DNA of 64,000 nucleotides from Cantharellus purpuraceus (lineage: Eukaryota > Basidiomycota > Agaricomycetes > Cantharellales > Hydnaceae): assembly GCA_025174535.1 (NCBI GenBank), contig JALBUN010000009.1:806001-870000 (forward strand), read 5' to 3'. Below the pieces are notes generated by a model that was not told the DNA's origin, searched no databases, and saw nothing but the letters and a program-made list of their open reading frames with translations. The position numbers and the translations under genes are program-made. Each line of letters opens with the position of its first letter. Position 1 is the first letter of the stretch. Below are positions 53,848 to 64,000 of the stretch, piece after piece.

Positions 53848-54884
53848 ATGTCCTCGAAAACGTGTATAGTGGCATTTGACCTATACGGAACGCTGTTGGA
53901 CACAGCTTCGATTTCGCGAAAGTTATCTGAACACTTGCCTCTGTCTATTAACTCGGACGCTGTATCCACGGAATGGCGAAAGTATCAACTTGAGTACGTA
54001 GAGTGCCCTCATGATCATGTATTTCTCAACAAACATGCCATAAGGTATACGTGGCGGCTGACCTTGATGGGTAATATGCGGCGGTCAAAGAACTAATCTA
54101 TGGAAGTTGATGACAATCACAGGCAGCTACGAGTCGTTTGACACTGTGACTCTGAAAAGTCTTAAACATGCAGTCTCTGAGGCGGGCTGTCACCTGAGTG
54201 ACGACGCCATTCAGGATGTGATCAAATCATATGACCAACTCAATGTGTGAGTGCACACAAGAGCCATCCAATTTAACTCTACACTGAGCTTGAGACTTTC
54301 AGGTTCGATGATGTACCAGAGTCATTGAAGAAACTCAATCAGATGCCCAATGTTCTCAGTCTGATATTTAGCAATGGTATCTTGAAACAGTCCAAAATGG
54401 CATTGTCGACACTGAACGTTACATATAGGCACCGAAGAGGTATGACCCCACACCCTTAAACTTTATCCTTGGAAAGCAAGAAACAAACCATTGGACAGAT
54501 GGTCGGAAAGTCGATCGAGAACTGCCCCGACCTCTGGCATTTCACCAAGCTCGTGCTTCCATTCATCGTTGTCAATGAGGTGAAGAGCTACAAGCCCTCA
54601 CGTGAAGTGTACAATCACCTCGCTCGAAGAGTGGGGAAGGAACATGCTCTGCATGAAGTGTGGTTAATCAGCGGGTGAGTCTTATACTAGTCGATTAATT
54701 TGACACTCTACAGCAATCAACACCCAGGAACCCTTTCGATGTTGTTGGGGCGCGTAGGGCTGGTCTCAATGCGATTTGGATTGACCGGAAAGGTAGAGGT
54801 TGGACTGATCAACTGGGTGAACCGACGGGTATTGCAAACAGTCTGTTGGACGCCATTGACATCATTTCGCGAAGCGAAGGTTAA
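53848..54884 (+). CDS. 2-haloacid dehalogenase-type HAD hydrolase
   Basis: Cytosolic HAD-superfamily enzyme of the L-2-haloacid dehalogenase group. Motif I FDLYGTLLDT (nucleophile Asp), then EWRKYQLE joined to YTWRLTLMG and SYESFDTVTLKSLKHAVSEA. Motif II FSNGT, motif III Lys in EVKSYKPSREVYNHLA and motif IV-like SGNPFDVVGARRAGLNAIWI. Ends AIDIISRSEG with TAA at 54882-54884. An 11-nt exon (54429-54439) supplies the Gly-Thr-Glu-Glu after FSN and is required for phase into MVGKSIENC. About 235 residues. Haloacid dehalogenation is the family name; the natural substrate is unknown. Confidence 0.87.
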
Positions 54885-54991
54885 GTGACTAGTTATAAAG
54901 ACCCTGTGTAGCATGTTGGAGGTAGATTACGTCATCAACCCTCCGGCTCTCGTACTGTGCTTTCCGCCACAGTTGAACCATTACCTCCTAC

Positions 54992-56107
54992 ATGTCCTTT
55001 GTCGAGCCCTCCATAGCTTCCACCTCAGATTTCATATCGTACCCAGCGCCCACTCCATCGCCGCCAACTCCACCTCCTGCTGCCCCCCCAGCACCTACTC
55101 AGTTGCTAAAAGACCGCCTTTATGTAGGCAATTTACACCCAACCGTCGACGAGTGCGTTTCCGATGTATATTGAGTACTAATGTTTGATATATACACTTG
55201 TGTATCTCTGTCGAATAGGTACACACTCTTGCAGTTGTTCTCAAAGCACGGCAAAGTGTCCAAGCTTGACTTCTTGTTCCATAAGACTGGTCCGGCGAAG
55301 GGGAAGCCACGAGGTTATGCATTTGTCGAGTATACATCGAAAGAAGTACGTCTGCCTTGTTCTCTGGTTCTGTTCTAGACTGGCAGAGAGACTAACTATC
55401 GTCCAGGATGCTTTGAAGGCGTTAATAGCGTTGCACGACCGCCTAGTGAGGGGTCGGAGGCTCGTCGTCACTTTTGCACACCAAGTACGTCAATTGGGTA
55501 TAATTTGGAGTACTTTGATTCATAGAATCACTCGCATCCCTCAGGCACCTCATGCTGACACTTCCTCGCGACCGAATCGACGGCCAGGCACAGACACATC
55601 TCGCCCTACCACCCTTTCTCTACTCAAGACTCACAACCGACCTGCAGCGTAAGTTACAGATAAGTATATCAACTAACGTCGCTTAACTCCATCGACCGCA
55701 GAACAAAAGATAAGATTGCTGCTCTGGAAGCTAAGCTTCGTCAAATGGAGCAAAAGCCCGAATCATCTACCCCCCTCACCGTTTTACCTTCCTCCTTGCC
55801 ACAAAAACCGTTAGTATCCGCCGTGCCGACAGTTCCCGCGGGAGGTGTCCAGCGCAAACCTGGCGCGAGTTTGAGTTCGAGTTCAGCATCGGCTGTCCGA
55901 ACTACTCGATCAAGTGCAAGCCTCAGTGCCGGCCCGGGGTTCCAATTAGGTCGTTCAAGTCCCAGTCTTTCCTCATCTTCGACGCCAGTATCCACTTCTG
56001 ACAAGGCGCCGCGTTCCGTTGGCTCTTCCTCCCATCCGCCAAAATCTGGCTCGAACATCGGTCATCGACATTCGTGTAGTTCTCTTGGGATCGCTATTAA
56101 GCGATGA
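54992..56107 (+). CDS. RBM18: RBM18-like RNA-binding protein
   Basis: Single RRM protein. A Pro-rich N-terminus precedes the RRM: RNP2 LYVGNLHPTVDE, YTLLQLFSKHGKVSKLDFLF, HKTGPAKGKPRGYAFVEYTS with RNP1 RGYAFVEY, then DALKALIALHDRLVRGRRLV and VTFAHQ. The KVSKLDFLFHKTGPAKGKPRG stretch is characteristic of RBM18 rather than generic RRM proteins. After it come a basic linker, KDKIAALEAKLRQMEQK (short coiled coil) and a Ser-rich low-complexity tail ending GIAIKR. Fungal tail length exceeds the animal protein. Starts 107 bp after the HAD stop on the same strand. Confidence 0.87.
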
Positions 56108-56454
56108 AAGAAATCCCAAGTAGATAGTTAAAATATTTTCTTTTTGGTCTGATTGGGTTTCGACTGGCCATAATCTGCAGGGCGACATGATGTGTACTGT
56201 ATTACTCACCTTGACTAGAATGATTATTAGTATGGAATTGGATGTATGGTGTTCAGCCATGAGATCAGAAATGCTTGTCTGGTACATTACAGATGCGTAT
56301 TATACAGGTATACCAAAACACGTGGTAGGGATGAATGGCTTTCGAAAATTACAGGAATGCTGACATTGAGGAGAAAGCAGAATGATGAGACAAACAATGA
56401 AACTGTCCTTATTATGGCAAGTCATGGGTCATGAAGGGTCGTCAATGATCGTCA
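56108..56454. other. short intergenic region between convergent genes
   Basis: Holds the 3' ends of RBM18 (+) and myosin (-); no gene or repeat seen. Confidence 0.5.
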
Positions 56455-59400
56455 TCAATCAAATTTCCGTGGAGAACTTGCTGGAGAAATGACAGTAGAT
56501 GGTCGTTCCAGCCGGCCGCGTAGACGTTCTAGTTCACGCTCCAACCTGAAGAATCATTGCGTCAGCAACAGAAGTAATACTATCATTCATCAACGTCGGG
56601 CATACCCAAGTGAGCGTGCTTTATACTCTGCAGCCTCACGCTCTGCTCTACGCTTTGCAAGTTGCAGATTACTTTCCGACGTTTGCTGCGGTGTACATTG
56701 AATAACAGGCCAACAAGCACACCACCATGCAAACTTACCAGTGTATCAATAGACTGCCGCAGGTCACCCACTTTCTTCTCATAAACTTTAACCTCGTCTT
56801 CTAACCGTACCCGCTGTCTGTCGCTTTCCATAAGTTGAAATTTAGTGTCCCGCACGCTCTTGTCTGCCGAACGACTCATCCGGAGTGTCTCACTCTTTTC
56901 CTTCGACTCTTGTGAGAGCTTACTAGTCAGTTCTTCTATGCGAGACTCAAGTCGCCGGGACTCCCGCACGGGGCGGGGTGAGCTAGCATACGACTTTGTT
57001 TCCAAGTCCACGATGCGCACGTTGAGCTCCTTCACTTGCTTCTCCAGGTTAGCCTGTAATACATTATGCGTGAGATTGCACAGACAGCGGGAAAATAAAG
57101 CCCACATTGAGCTTATCAAGCTCTGAATTCTCGGCTCTTATCTTATTTAATTCCACCTGGTTGTCGTTCGCAAATGCTTCTGCTTTCTTCAGCCTTTCAT
57201 TTGCCATGTTGACTCGATCCTCCTGTTCTTCTAGAGCACTCCGCAACTCTTGCTTTTCGAGGTGCATAGCTTGGAACACCCGGTCCGAGGACATCTTGCT
57301 TGCCTCAACATGATGCTGTGCAATGTCATTGAGTCGACCCTCCAGCTGTCGCCGTGCCTTTTGTAGCGCCGAACGATCCGCTTCGGCTTCATCAAGGACA
57401 GCGCGGAGTTCTCGCACTTGTGAGAGAAGAGACACGATTTGTGACTGCTGCTCTGAATTGGCGTTGTTGGACGCCTCGTAAGCAGCAGTGAGATCACCAA
57501 TTTTTGATTCCAAGCGTTCCTTCTCTTTTTTCCACGCCCCGCCATTGTAGACTTCGTCATCGAACCGAAGCTGTAGGTCATCGCGTTCTGTCCGCATGGT
57601 GCGATTCTCTTCACGAAGACGGCTCATGCTATCTCGCTGGAACTGAAGTTCTGTTCGCTACTTAGTAATGTGACTATGACGGGTGGAATCATGGAACGCG
57701 AACCTTCACTAAGTTGGGCCAGCTCAGCTGTTGCGACATGTGAGATAATACAATCAACAAGAGTCAACCGAACGTACTTTGATACTTCTTCCGGGTTTGA
57801 TCAATGGTGAAATCTCTTTCTGCGAGGTCTTTCTGGTATTGGTCACGTTCATCTTCCATCTCTTCCGTGAGCCTACGTTTGAAGAGTTCCATGTCACCGT
57901 TCTCTCGGTTCTCATCTTCCAGCTTGGCCTCCAAATCGCGAATCTGTTGTTCCGCTGCCTGAAGGCGATGTTCTACCGCTTTGAGTTCTCCTGATGTTTC
58001 AGCGTGCGTCTTCTCAGCATCGGCCAGGGATCGACGGGCTAAAAGCAGATGAAATGTTAGATGTGACACGTTTGAAGAATCCAGGGACGCACCGAACGCT
58101 TCCGCTCGAGCAGACTTGACTTTTGCAATCTCTGCAGCTTCTAAGCGGCCAAGATAGGACTCAGCCTTGGACTTGTACGTTTCGACAGCCTCCCGCAATT
58201 CTATGATGACATGGTAAACATCCATTGACTTCTGTTGCAAAAGACATAATTTACCTGCTTGAACAGTGGACGAGGCTGCTCCCGAAACCTCAAACTCTTG
58301 CAATTGGAGTTGAAGTTTTCGTTTGGCACCTTTCAAAAATGTTTGCAAATGACAGCAGGAGAGGCGAGAGAGACTTACTGATTTCTTCATTTTTGGCTAG
58401 AAGTTCAACTTCCAAACGATCCTTCAGGTCCGTGTTCTCCGTCTGCAACTGCTTTTTGGACTGCGAGAGCTCAAAGACTTGGCGACGATGGTCCTCGAGC
58501 TCAGTCAAAGCAGCCCGTTGTTGCGCAAGCTACGAAATTAAAGTCAGCCAGGTTTGAAAGACGTCTAGAATAAACCGATCTACCAGTGCTTTTCGTGAGT
58601 CCTCTAATTTAGCGTAGCTTTCACGTTCATGCGAGATGGTACTTTGAAATTTGTTCCACATGGACTTGACGCCATCCATTTGAGCAGCCTCGGCGGTTCG
58701 TCGTGCTTCAGCTTCTTCTTCCAACAACTCCGCCAGACGTGCCTTTTCCCGAGCTAGCCTGGCTCTATGCGCTTGCAGCGATTGCTTCGAGCCATCGTTT
58801 GTCTCGAATTCGGCCGTGATTTCCCTCAGAGATGCTTCCAAATGCTGCCGGACTCGGTCCGATGCCATCATTCGAAGCTCGAGAACTTGAACTTGTTGTT
58901 GCAGCGCACTAACTTGACGATCGGGGGTTCGTGGTGGTTCTGCTTGCGAGTCCTTTCGTATTCTTAATATACCGTTTGCTTCTGCTGACGCGCGCTTGGA
59001 GGGCGTAACATTATTGTAGGTCCTGATTTCCGTCGTTTTCCGAGGAGTGGTATGTCGGGCTGACATCTCGCGCTCCAAATCATCGTCAACCATTTGAAGT
59101 TCTTTCAGCAAACGGGAACGGAATGCGTCGTCTTTCGGACCGCTACCTGCAATCAAGCGGCGCATTTCCGCATGCTGCTGGCCAATACGCTGCTTGATAC
59201 GTTCCGCGGTTGACTTTGCAAATTCAGCCTCTTCGACCTGTGATTCTAGCTGAGTGATCCTGGTCTCATATTGTCGGCGTAACTTTGGAAGAGCATTATG
59301 ACTATCTGTTTCGGCAGCAAGAGTGGCCAGCTCGGTCTCCAAATGGGTCTTGGATCTTTGTATCACATCGATTTGCTGAGCTGCGTCAGCCAGTTGGGTG

Positions 59401-62400
59401 CGAGAATTGCTCAGTTCGGATTGTAGTCTTCGCGCCTGGCCTTCGGCCGATTCTCTTGCTTTACGCTCCTTTTCGACCTCTACAAGCGCTCGGGTAGCAC
59501 GTTCTTCCTGTGCTCTTGTTGCCTTTTCCTTGGCTCGCAGCTCGGCTCGCTCTCGTTCAGCATCACGAGCCAGATCCTCTGCCTCACTAGATAGACGCGT
59601 TTTGGTTTTCTCCAACGAGCGGATGTATGCGGTTTGACTCTGTAGTTCTAACTGAGCCTCAGCAAGTTGACGGTCCGTGACCTTCTTGGCCTCCTCGAGC
59701 ACGTGGACATGTTCCACGATGGTCTTGTCCTGTTTTGAGCGCAGCTGTGATACTTCCCAGTCGCGAGCATGTAGAGCATTGACGGACTTGTTAAGATCCT
59801 GTTCGAGCTTCGCTGTTCGATCCTTGTACTTCACAATCTCAGCGTGGTGACCACTGTTGGCTTGTTCAAGTTGTGACCGTTTAGTGGACTCCGCCTCCAA
59901 CTGTTTGCGCAGGGAATCCATCTGTCGTACCCAAGACGCCTTCTCCCGTTCTATCTGCAGAACTGCATCTTCAAAATCTTGATGTTTCGTCTGGGCTGCT
60001 GCAAGTTGACGGTCTAAGACCTGTTTCACATACATTTTTATCGCCAGTTGAGATAAACATGGCATTGCCTCGTACCTCTTTTGCCTTTACAGCGTCAGCC
60101 AGTTGTCCATCTACATCAATTTGACGAGTCCGGATAGACTGAAGTTCCGATTCCACAGTACGCTTAGCTTTCTCAGCAGCTATAAGGGAAGTGTTGGTCT
60201 CCTTGCGTTGAGCTTCTAGTGTTTTCGCTTTTTGCAGTAAGTCACCGTGACCTTTCTGCAGAGCCTTGTATTCTGTCTGTAAGTTCTCCAGCTCGACTTT
60301 GAGTTTATTCTGGTCCTCCAAAGATAACCGTCTCGCCTCTGCAAGTTGCCCCTGGAGAGTACTGGCCTGCTGTCTGAGACTGCTGAGTTCCTGCTCCTTG
60401 CTGCGTTCCACCTCGGCTCGTTTGCTGTCTTCCGACGTCTTAGCGTCCATCAAAGCTCGAAGCTCGTCTATTTCAGCCTGGAGTTTGGCTCGCGATTGAG
60501 CGTCCCGATTCCGATCCTCCTTTTGTGCATCAAATTCCGCAGCGAATGTTTCGAGTTGGCCTTGCAGCTCAGCAGATTGCTTTTTCGTCAAGTCCCGCTC
60601 ACGTTGGGAAGTTGAAAGTTCGCTGGTGAGACGAGCAATGTCAGCTTCGCGCTTTTGAAGCATATTCGAGTAGTCCGTGGCTGTGCGAGCTAGTTCCGCG
60701 AGCTGCTCTTTAGTTTGGCGGGCCTCCTTCTCCAAGGCGTCCAACTTTGAACTACTCACGTCACTATGATGAAAATGAGCAAGCAATAGACATAATGGCT
60801 CGGATATCCCACTCACCGTGCCACAGTCTCAGAAAGAAGTTTGGCTTCCATATCGGCTAAATTACCCTCCATTCTCTCCTTAACCCTGGCAATATCTTCT
60901 TCGCGCTCGGCCACAAGGCGGTTGAGTTCTTCACCTGATTTCTGAAGTTCCTCCTTGGTAATGGAGAGTGCTTCCATCTCAGTCTCAGTCTTCTTCAATC
61001 CCTCTACCAATGCCGCCTCTCTTGATACCCAAGCTTCTTCTTCTTTCTCCAGCCGTGTTAAATGCTGGGCAGCTTGATCAAAAGCCTCTGTAAGCGCCTC
61101 GTACTTCTCCTCCGTCGCTCGCTGCGCTTTCAGCGCTCGATCCAGCTGTGAATCCAAAGTATCAATGTCAGCCTGCAGCGCTAGCACGTCGTCTTCGAGT
61201 TCTCCTTCGCGCCTCTTGCTACGCTCCAGAAGTGCATCCTTATCGATGGCGAGGTTTCGCTCAGCCTCGAGCTCCGCTTCCACCTTCTGCTTGTCTTGTT
61301 CTAAACGCATCTTAAGAGCTTCTAAAGACTCGCGCTCGCGTTGATCACGCTCGGCGCGCTCACGAATGAGTTCCAGCTCGGTGTTCTTCTTCCGAAGCTC
61401 ATCGTCGTTGCGAGTGGCCGCTAAAAGAGGCCGTACCTACACGTAGCAGATTTAAGAGAAGGAAATAGTATTTCAAACGTTTCGCACCTTTGTATAAAGT
61501 TGCCACCATGGCCATTCTCGCAACTGGCCGTACGTTCGAGCGTTTCGTTGTATAGTCCGTACAGCAACCGCCCTGTTCAAGATCTTCTTCATCTGTCGCC
61601 GCGCCGTCCACATTCTCGCCACTGCCTGCAGCTTCGAGAAGACATCGTACAGTAGACCATCTCTACGTTCCTCCAGTTCGGCTAAGACGCCTGCCTTGAA
61701 AAAAATCTTTGAGGTGCCAATCTTGAATAGTGCTTTGTCCAACTCAAGTGCGTCAACAATCCGCAGACACGCCTTGCGCCCGTCCATGTATCCTTTGGGG
61801 ATAATACCTGGGGTAAGCACTTCGTACCTCTGGCGGAACTCGACAAAGGGCAATCGATTTGGATAGCCTAGCCGTGCAATCCTAATACCCTCCAACACGC
61901 CATTGCACCGCAATTGGTCAAGGACGAGGGGGACGTCAACACGACCAGGTCTCTTGTTCTGGTTGGGAACGATGCACCGCACGAAATGTGGCTGCGTGGC
62001 GTGCAACTGTGCCATCAAACTTACTAGCTGCTCTTTGTGCCTCTGACCCACTGTCCTGAATGCTCCTTTCTTGAGTATACGTTTCCTGCCCGCGGTTCCA
62101 TTACCCAACGGGAGAGTATCACCGTACTCTGCGAATAAGCCTGCAACATGGCGCTCTGCTGACCCGGCGAGAACACGGGTGAGGTTGTCATTTAGTGGAT
62201 CCTTATTCTTTTCCAACCAACCATCCGTTCTGTATTCAACCTTGCCGGCATAATGCTGGACAATAAAGCCCTCGCCTTGGTCAAACCTGGCGCGACTATA
62301 TTTGGAGCGCCCCGGATGTAGTGTCTCACCCTCAGGAACTTCACCTGTCCACAGCGCATGGAGCTTGTTCGTAAATGTAAGATCCGTAGCTTTGGGCATG

Positions 62401-64000
62401 ATGCATTCCTCGTCAAGGCAACTAAGGATACCAATGACAGCGCCGCTAGACTCGATCAAGTCGATCGTAGGTTGGAGATCCAGACCAAAGTTGACAAAGT
62501 CCCACTCTATGTTCTCGCGTTGGTACTCCTCTTGTTCGAGTACGAACATGTGGTGATTGAAGAACTGCTGAAGCTTCTCGTTGGTGTAGTTGATAGTAAG
62601 TTGTTCAAAGGCGTTCGTTTCCTGTGGGTACTAATGAGTAGCTCTTACGACAAAGCTGAATGATTACACACAAATATTTCGAAGCCGGCTATATCCAAAA
62701 CACCAATGAATGTCGTTTTGGTGGAAGTAGGACGCTCGAGAGCACGGTTAATTCGATCGACTAATGCGCCAAAACACTTTTCGTAAAGTGTCTTGCAAAG
62801 CGCAGACAACTCATCAAGAGCCTGCTGCTTCGTTCGTGCCTGTGTCACCCATTCCCGTCCCGCAAGGACCTTTGGTCGTAGCACTGCTTTGGTAAAATCC
62901 TGAACGGATATCCCGAGAAGATGACAGGCCTTCTCGGCTTGTGCAGGCGTCTTGATTTGGGCCTGATCTGACCGGTCAGCTGTGATCTCAATATTACCAA
63001 TGTGGAGTATGGCTGCAACGATCTTAAAAAGATCCATCTGCTCTGTCGGGGACAGCCCAACCACGTCGAGGGCAGTCTTGAGAAGCCGCCATTCTTGGGA
63101 GTCATCCACGCCATCAACTGAGGCCCGACTTGTATTCAAATATTCGTAATCTGCGACTGTGCCTTCCAATAAAAGCATATCTGCAAAGGTATTAAAACAT
63201 TGAATCTGAGTTCTATATTAATAATTTACCTTTCAAGCTTCCTTCACTTTCCAACAGTTGATAAAATACATGGAAACTCCTTTCTATCTCCGATCGCACA
63301 ACCACTCGACTTTTCTCAAGTAGATACCAGTCAATGTTTGCGCCGGCAATACTCCCATCCGGTGAAAAACTAATACGGATAAATTTTCCCTGAATCAATA
63401 GATAAGCCAAATTAATGGACCGAAATATTGAATGGAACGTACAAAACGACTCGAATTGTTGTTTCTCTGCGTCTGTGCATTCCCAAATGCTTCTAGGATT
63501 GGATTTGCCTGCAAAATCTGCCGCTCGAGTAGTCCTAGCTTGCTACTCCCACCTGAGAGTGCGGTTTTGTTCCTCGCCGACGTGCTGCGAGGAAGACCAG
63601 TTGAAGGCACCATCCCATTGAAGGAAGCTGAACCGGACATGATGGATGGCGAACGAGAATGTGATGGGGAGGGTGTATGGTGCATATCTGTAGTAATAGC
63701 GGCCAAATATTGGATAACCTTCTTGGTGTTCTCAGTCTTTCCTGCGCCGGATTCTCCTCTGTATAACACTTCAGTAAAGACAACATGCCAAACCTAAAAC
63801 TCTCACGTAATAAGGATACTTTGATTCTCCCTCTCCTCGCCCATGTTTGTCCAGGCACGTTCAGCGATTGCGAATATATGTGGTGGGTTCTCATCTTTCC
63901 TCTTGCTGCGGTATTGTAGAACAATGGCATCGGAATATAGCGGAAGATTGGTATAAGGGTTAATCGCGACCAAGAACAATCCTGAATAGGTCTTTACGTG
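56455..64000 (-). CDS. class II myosin heavy chain (partial; N-terminus beyond window)
   Basis: Conventional actin motor of the cytokinetic ring. Reading from 64000 downward the motor begins at [20 protein letters not shown], so about the first 100 residues are missing. Motifs: P-loop [19 protein letters not shown], a Ser/Thr/Pro-rich loop 1 insert ([20 protein letters not shown]), switch I NNNSSRFGKFIRI, switch [10 protein letters not shown] (about 62675-62700), [40 protein letters not shown] and the converter [20 protein letters not shown]. Neck: IQ-like [20 protein letters not shown] and [12 protein letters not shown]. Then more than 1,300 residues of heptad-rich Glu/Lys/Gln coiled coil, interrupted by few introns, ending [20 protein letters not shown] and SPRKFD; stop at 56455-56457. 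The long coiled coil separates it from class I and V. Confidence 0.95.

Noticed and set aside
57107..60615. Several Ser/Arg-rich plus-strand frames inside the myosin gene
   Set aside because: Antisense of the Glu/Lys/Gln-rich coiled-coil codons, which routinely gives Ser/Leu/Arg-rich open frames.

Overview
The window is nuclear DNA of a basidiomycete fungus, most likely an Agaricomycete. The evidence is the gene style (many short GT-AG introns of about 50-60 nt and very short exons) and the content: a class I hydrophobin, a septation GTPase, a fungal Zn2Cys6 regulator, a class II myosin and secreted GH95 and GH13/CBM20 enzymes. No bacterial, viral or organellar genes were recognised. All gene models below were built by hand from reading frames, splice-site phase and family motifs; no transcript data were used.

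Layout. 0.1-5 kb: thymine-DNA glycosylase and an Spg1/Tem1 GTPase. 8-12 kb: secreted GH95 alpha-L-fucosidase. 12.6-14.7 kb: an unusual zinc-finger gene whose middle is a 213-bp tandem array; each unit carries two exons and two introns. 15.5-16.6 kb: a weak hypothetical gene. 17.9-18.6 kb: ribosomal protein uL14. 18.6-24 kb: gene-poor, with a diverged tandem duplication. 24.1-25.4 kb: an NmrA-like protein. 25.4-28.3 kb: GC-rich, gene-free, with a 65-bp triplicate. 28.3-34 kb: a large Zn2Cys6 transcription factor with a long low-complexity N-terminus. 36.2-37.6 kb: a multi-finger C2H2 protein. 38.9-40.6 kb: an O-fucosyltransferase-like type II membrane protein. 41.2-42.0 kb: the SNARE YKT6, converging on a site-2 protease (42.3-44.6 kb). 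45.0-45.5 kb: ribosomal protein eL38. 47.0-47.5 kb: hydrophobin. 49.0-52.2 kb: alpha-amylase with CBM20. 53.0-56.1 kb: F-box-like protein, haloacid dehalogenase-type HAD, and RBM18-like RNA-binding protein. 56.5-64 kb: class II myosin heavy chain, cut at its N-terminus by the window edge.

There is no obvious pathway cluster: housekeeping genes (repair, ribosome, secretion, cytokinesis) alternate with secreted or wall proteins and regulators. Spg1 and class II myosin both belong to septation/cytokinesis but lie 50 kb apart. The most unusual signals are the exon-plus-intron tandem array at 12.9-14.1 kb and the run of microexons (5-22 nt) in several otherwise intact genes.
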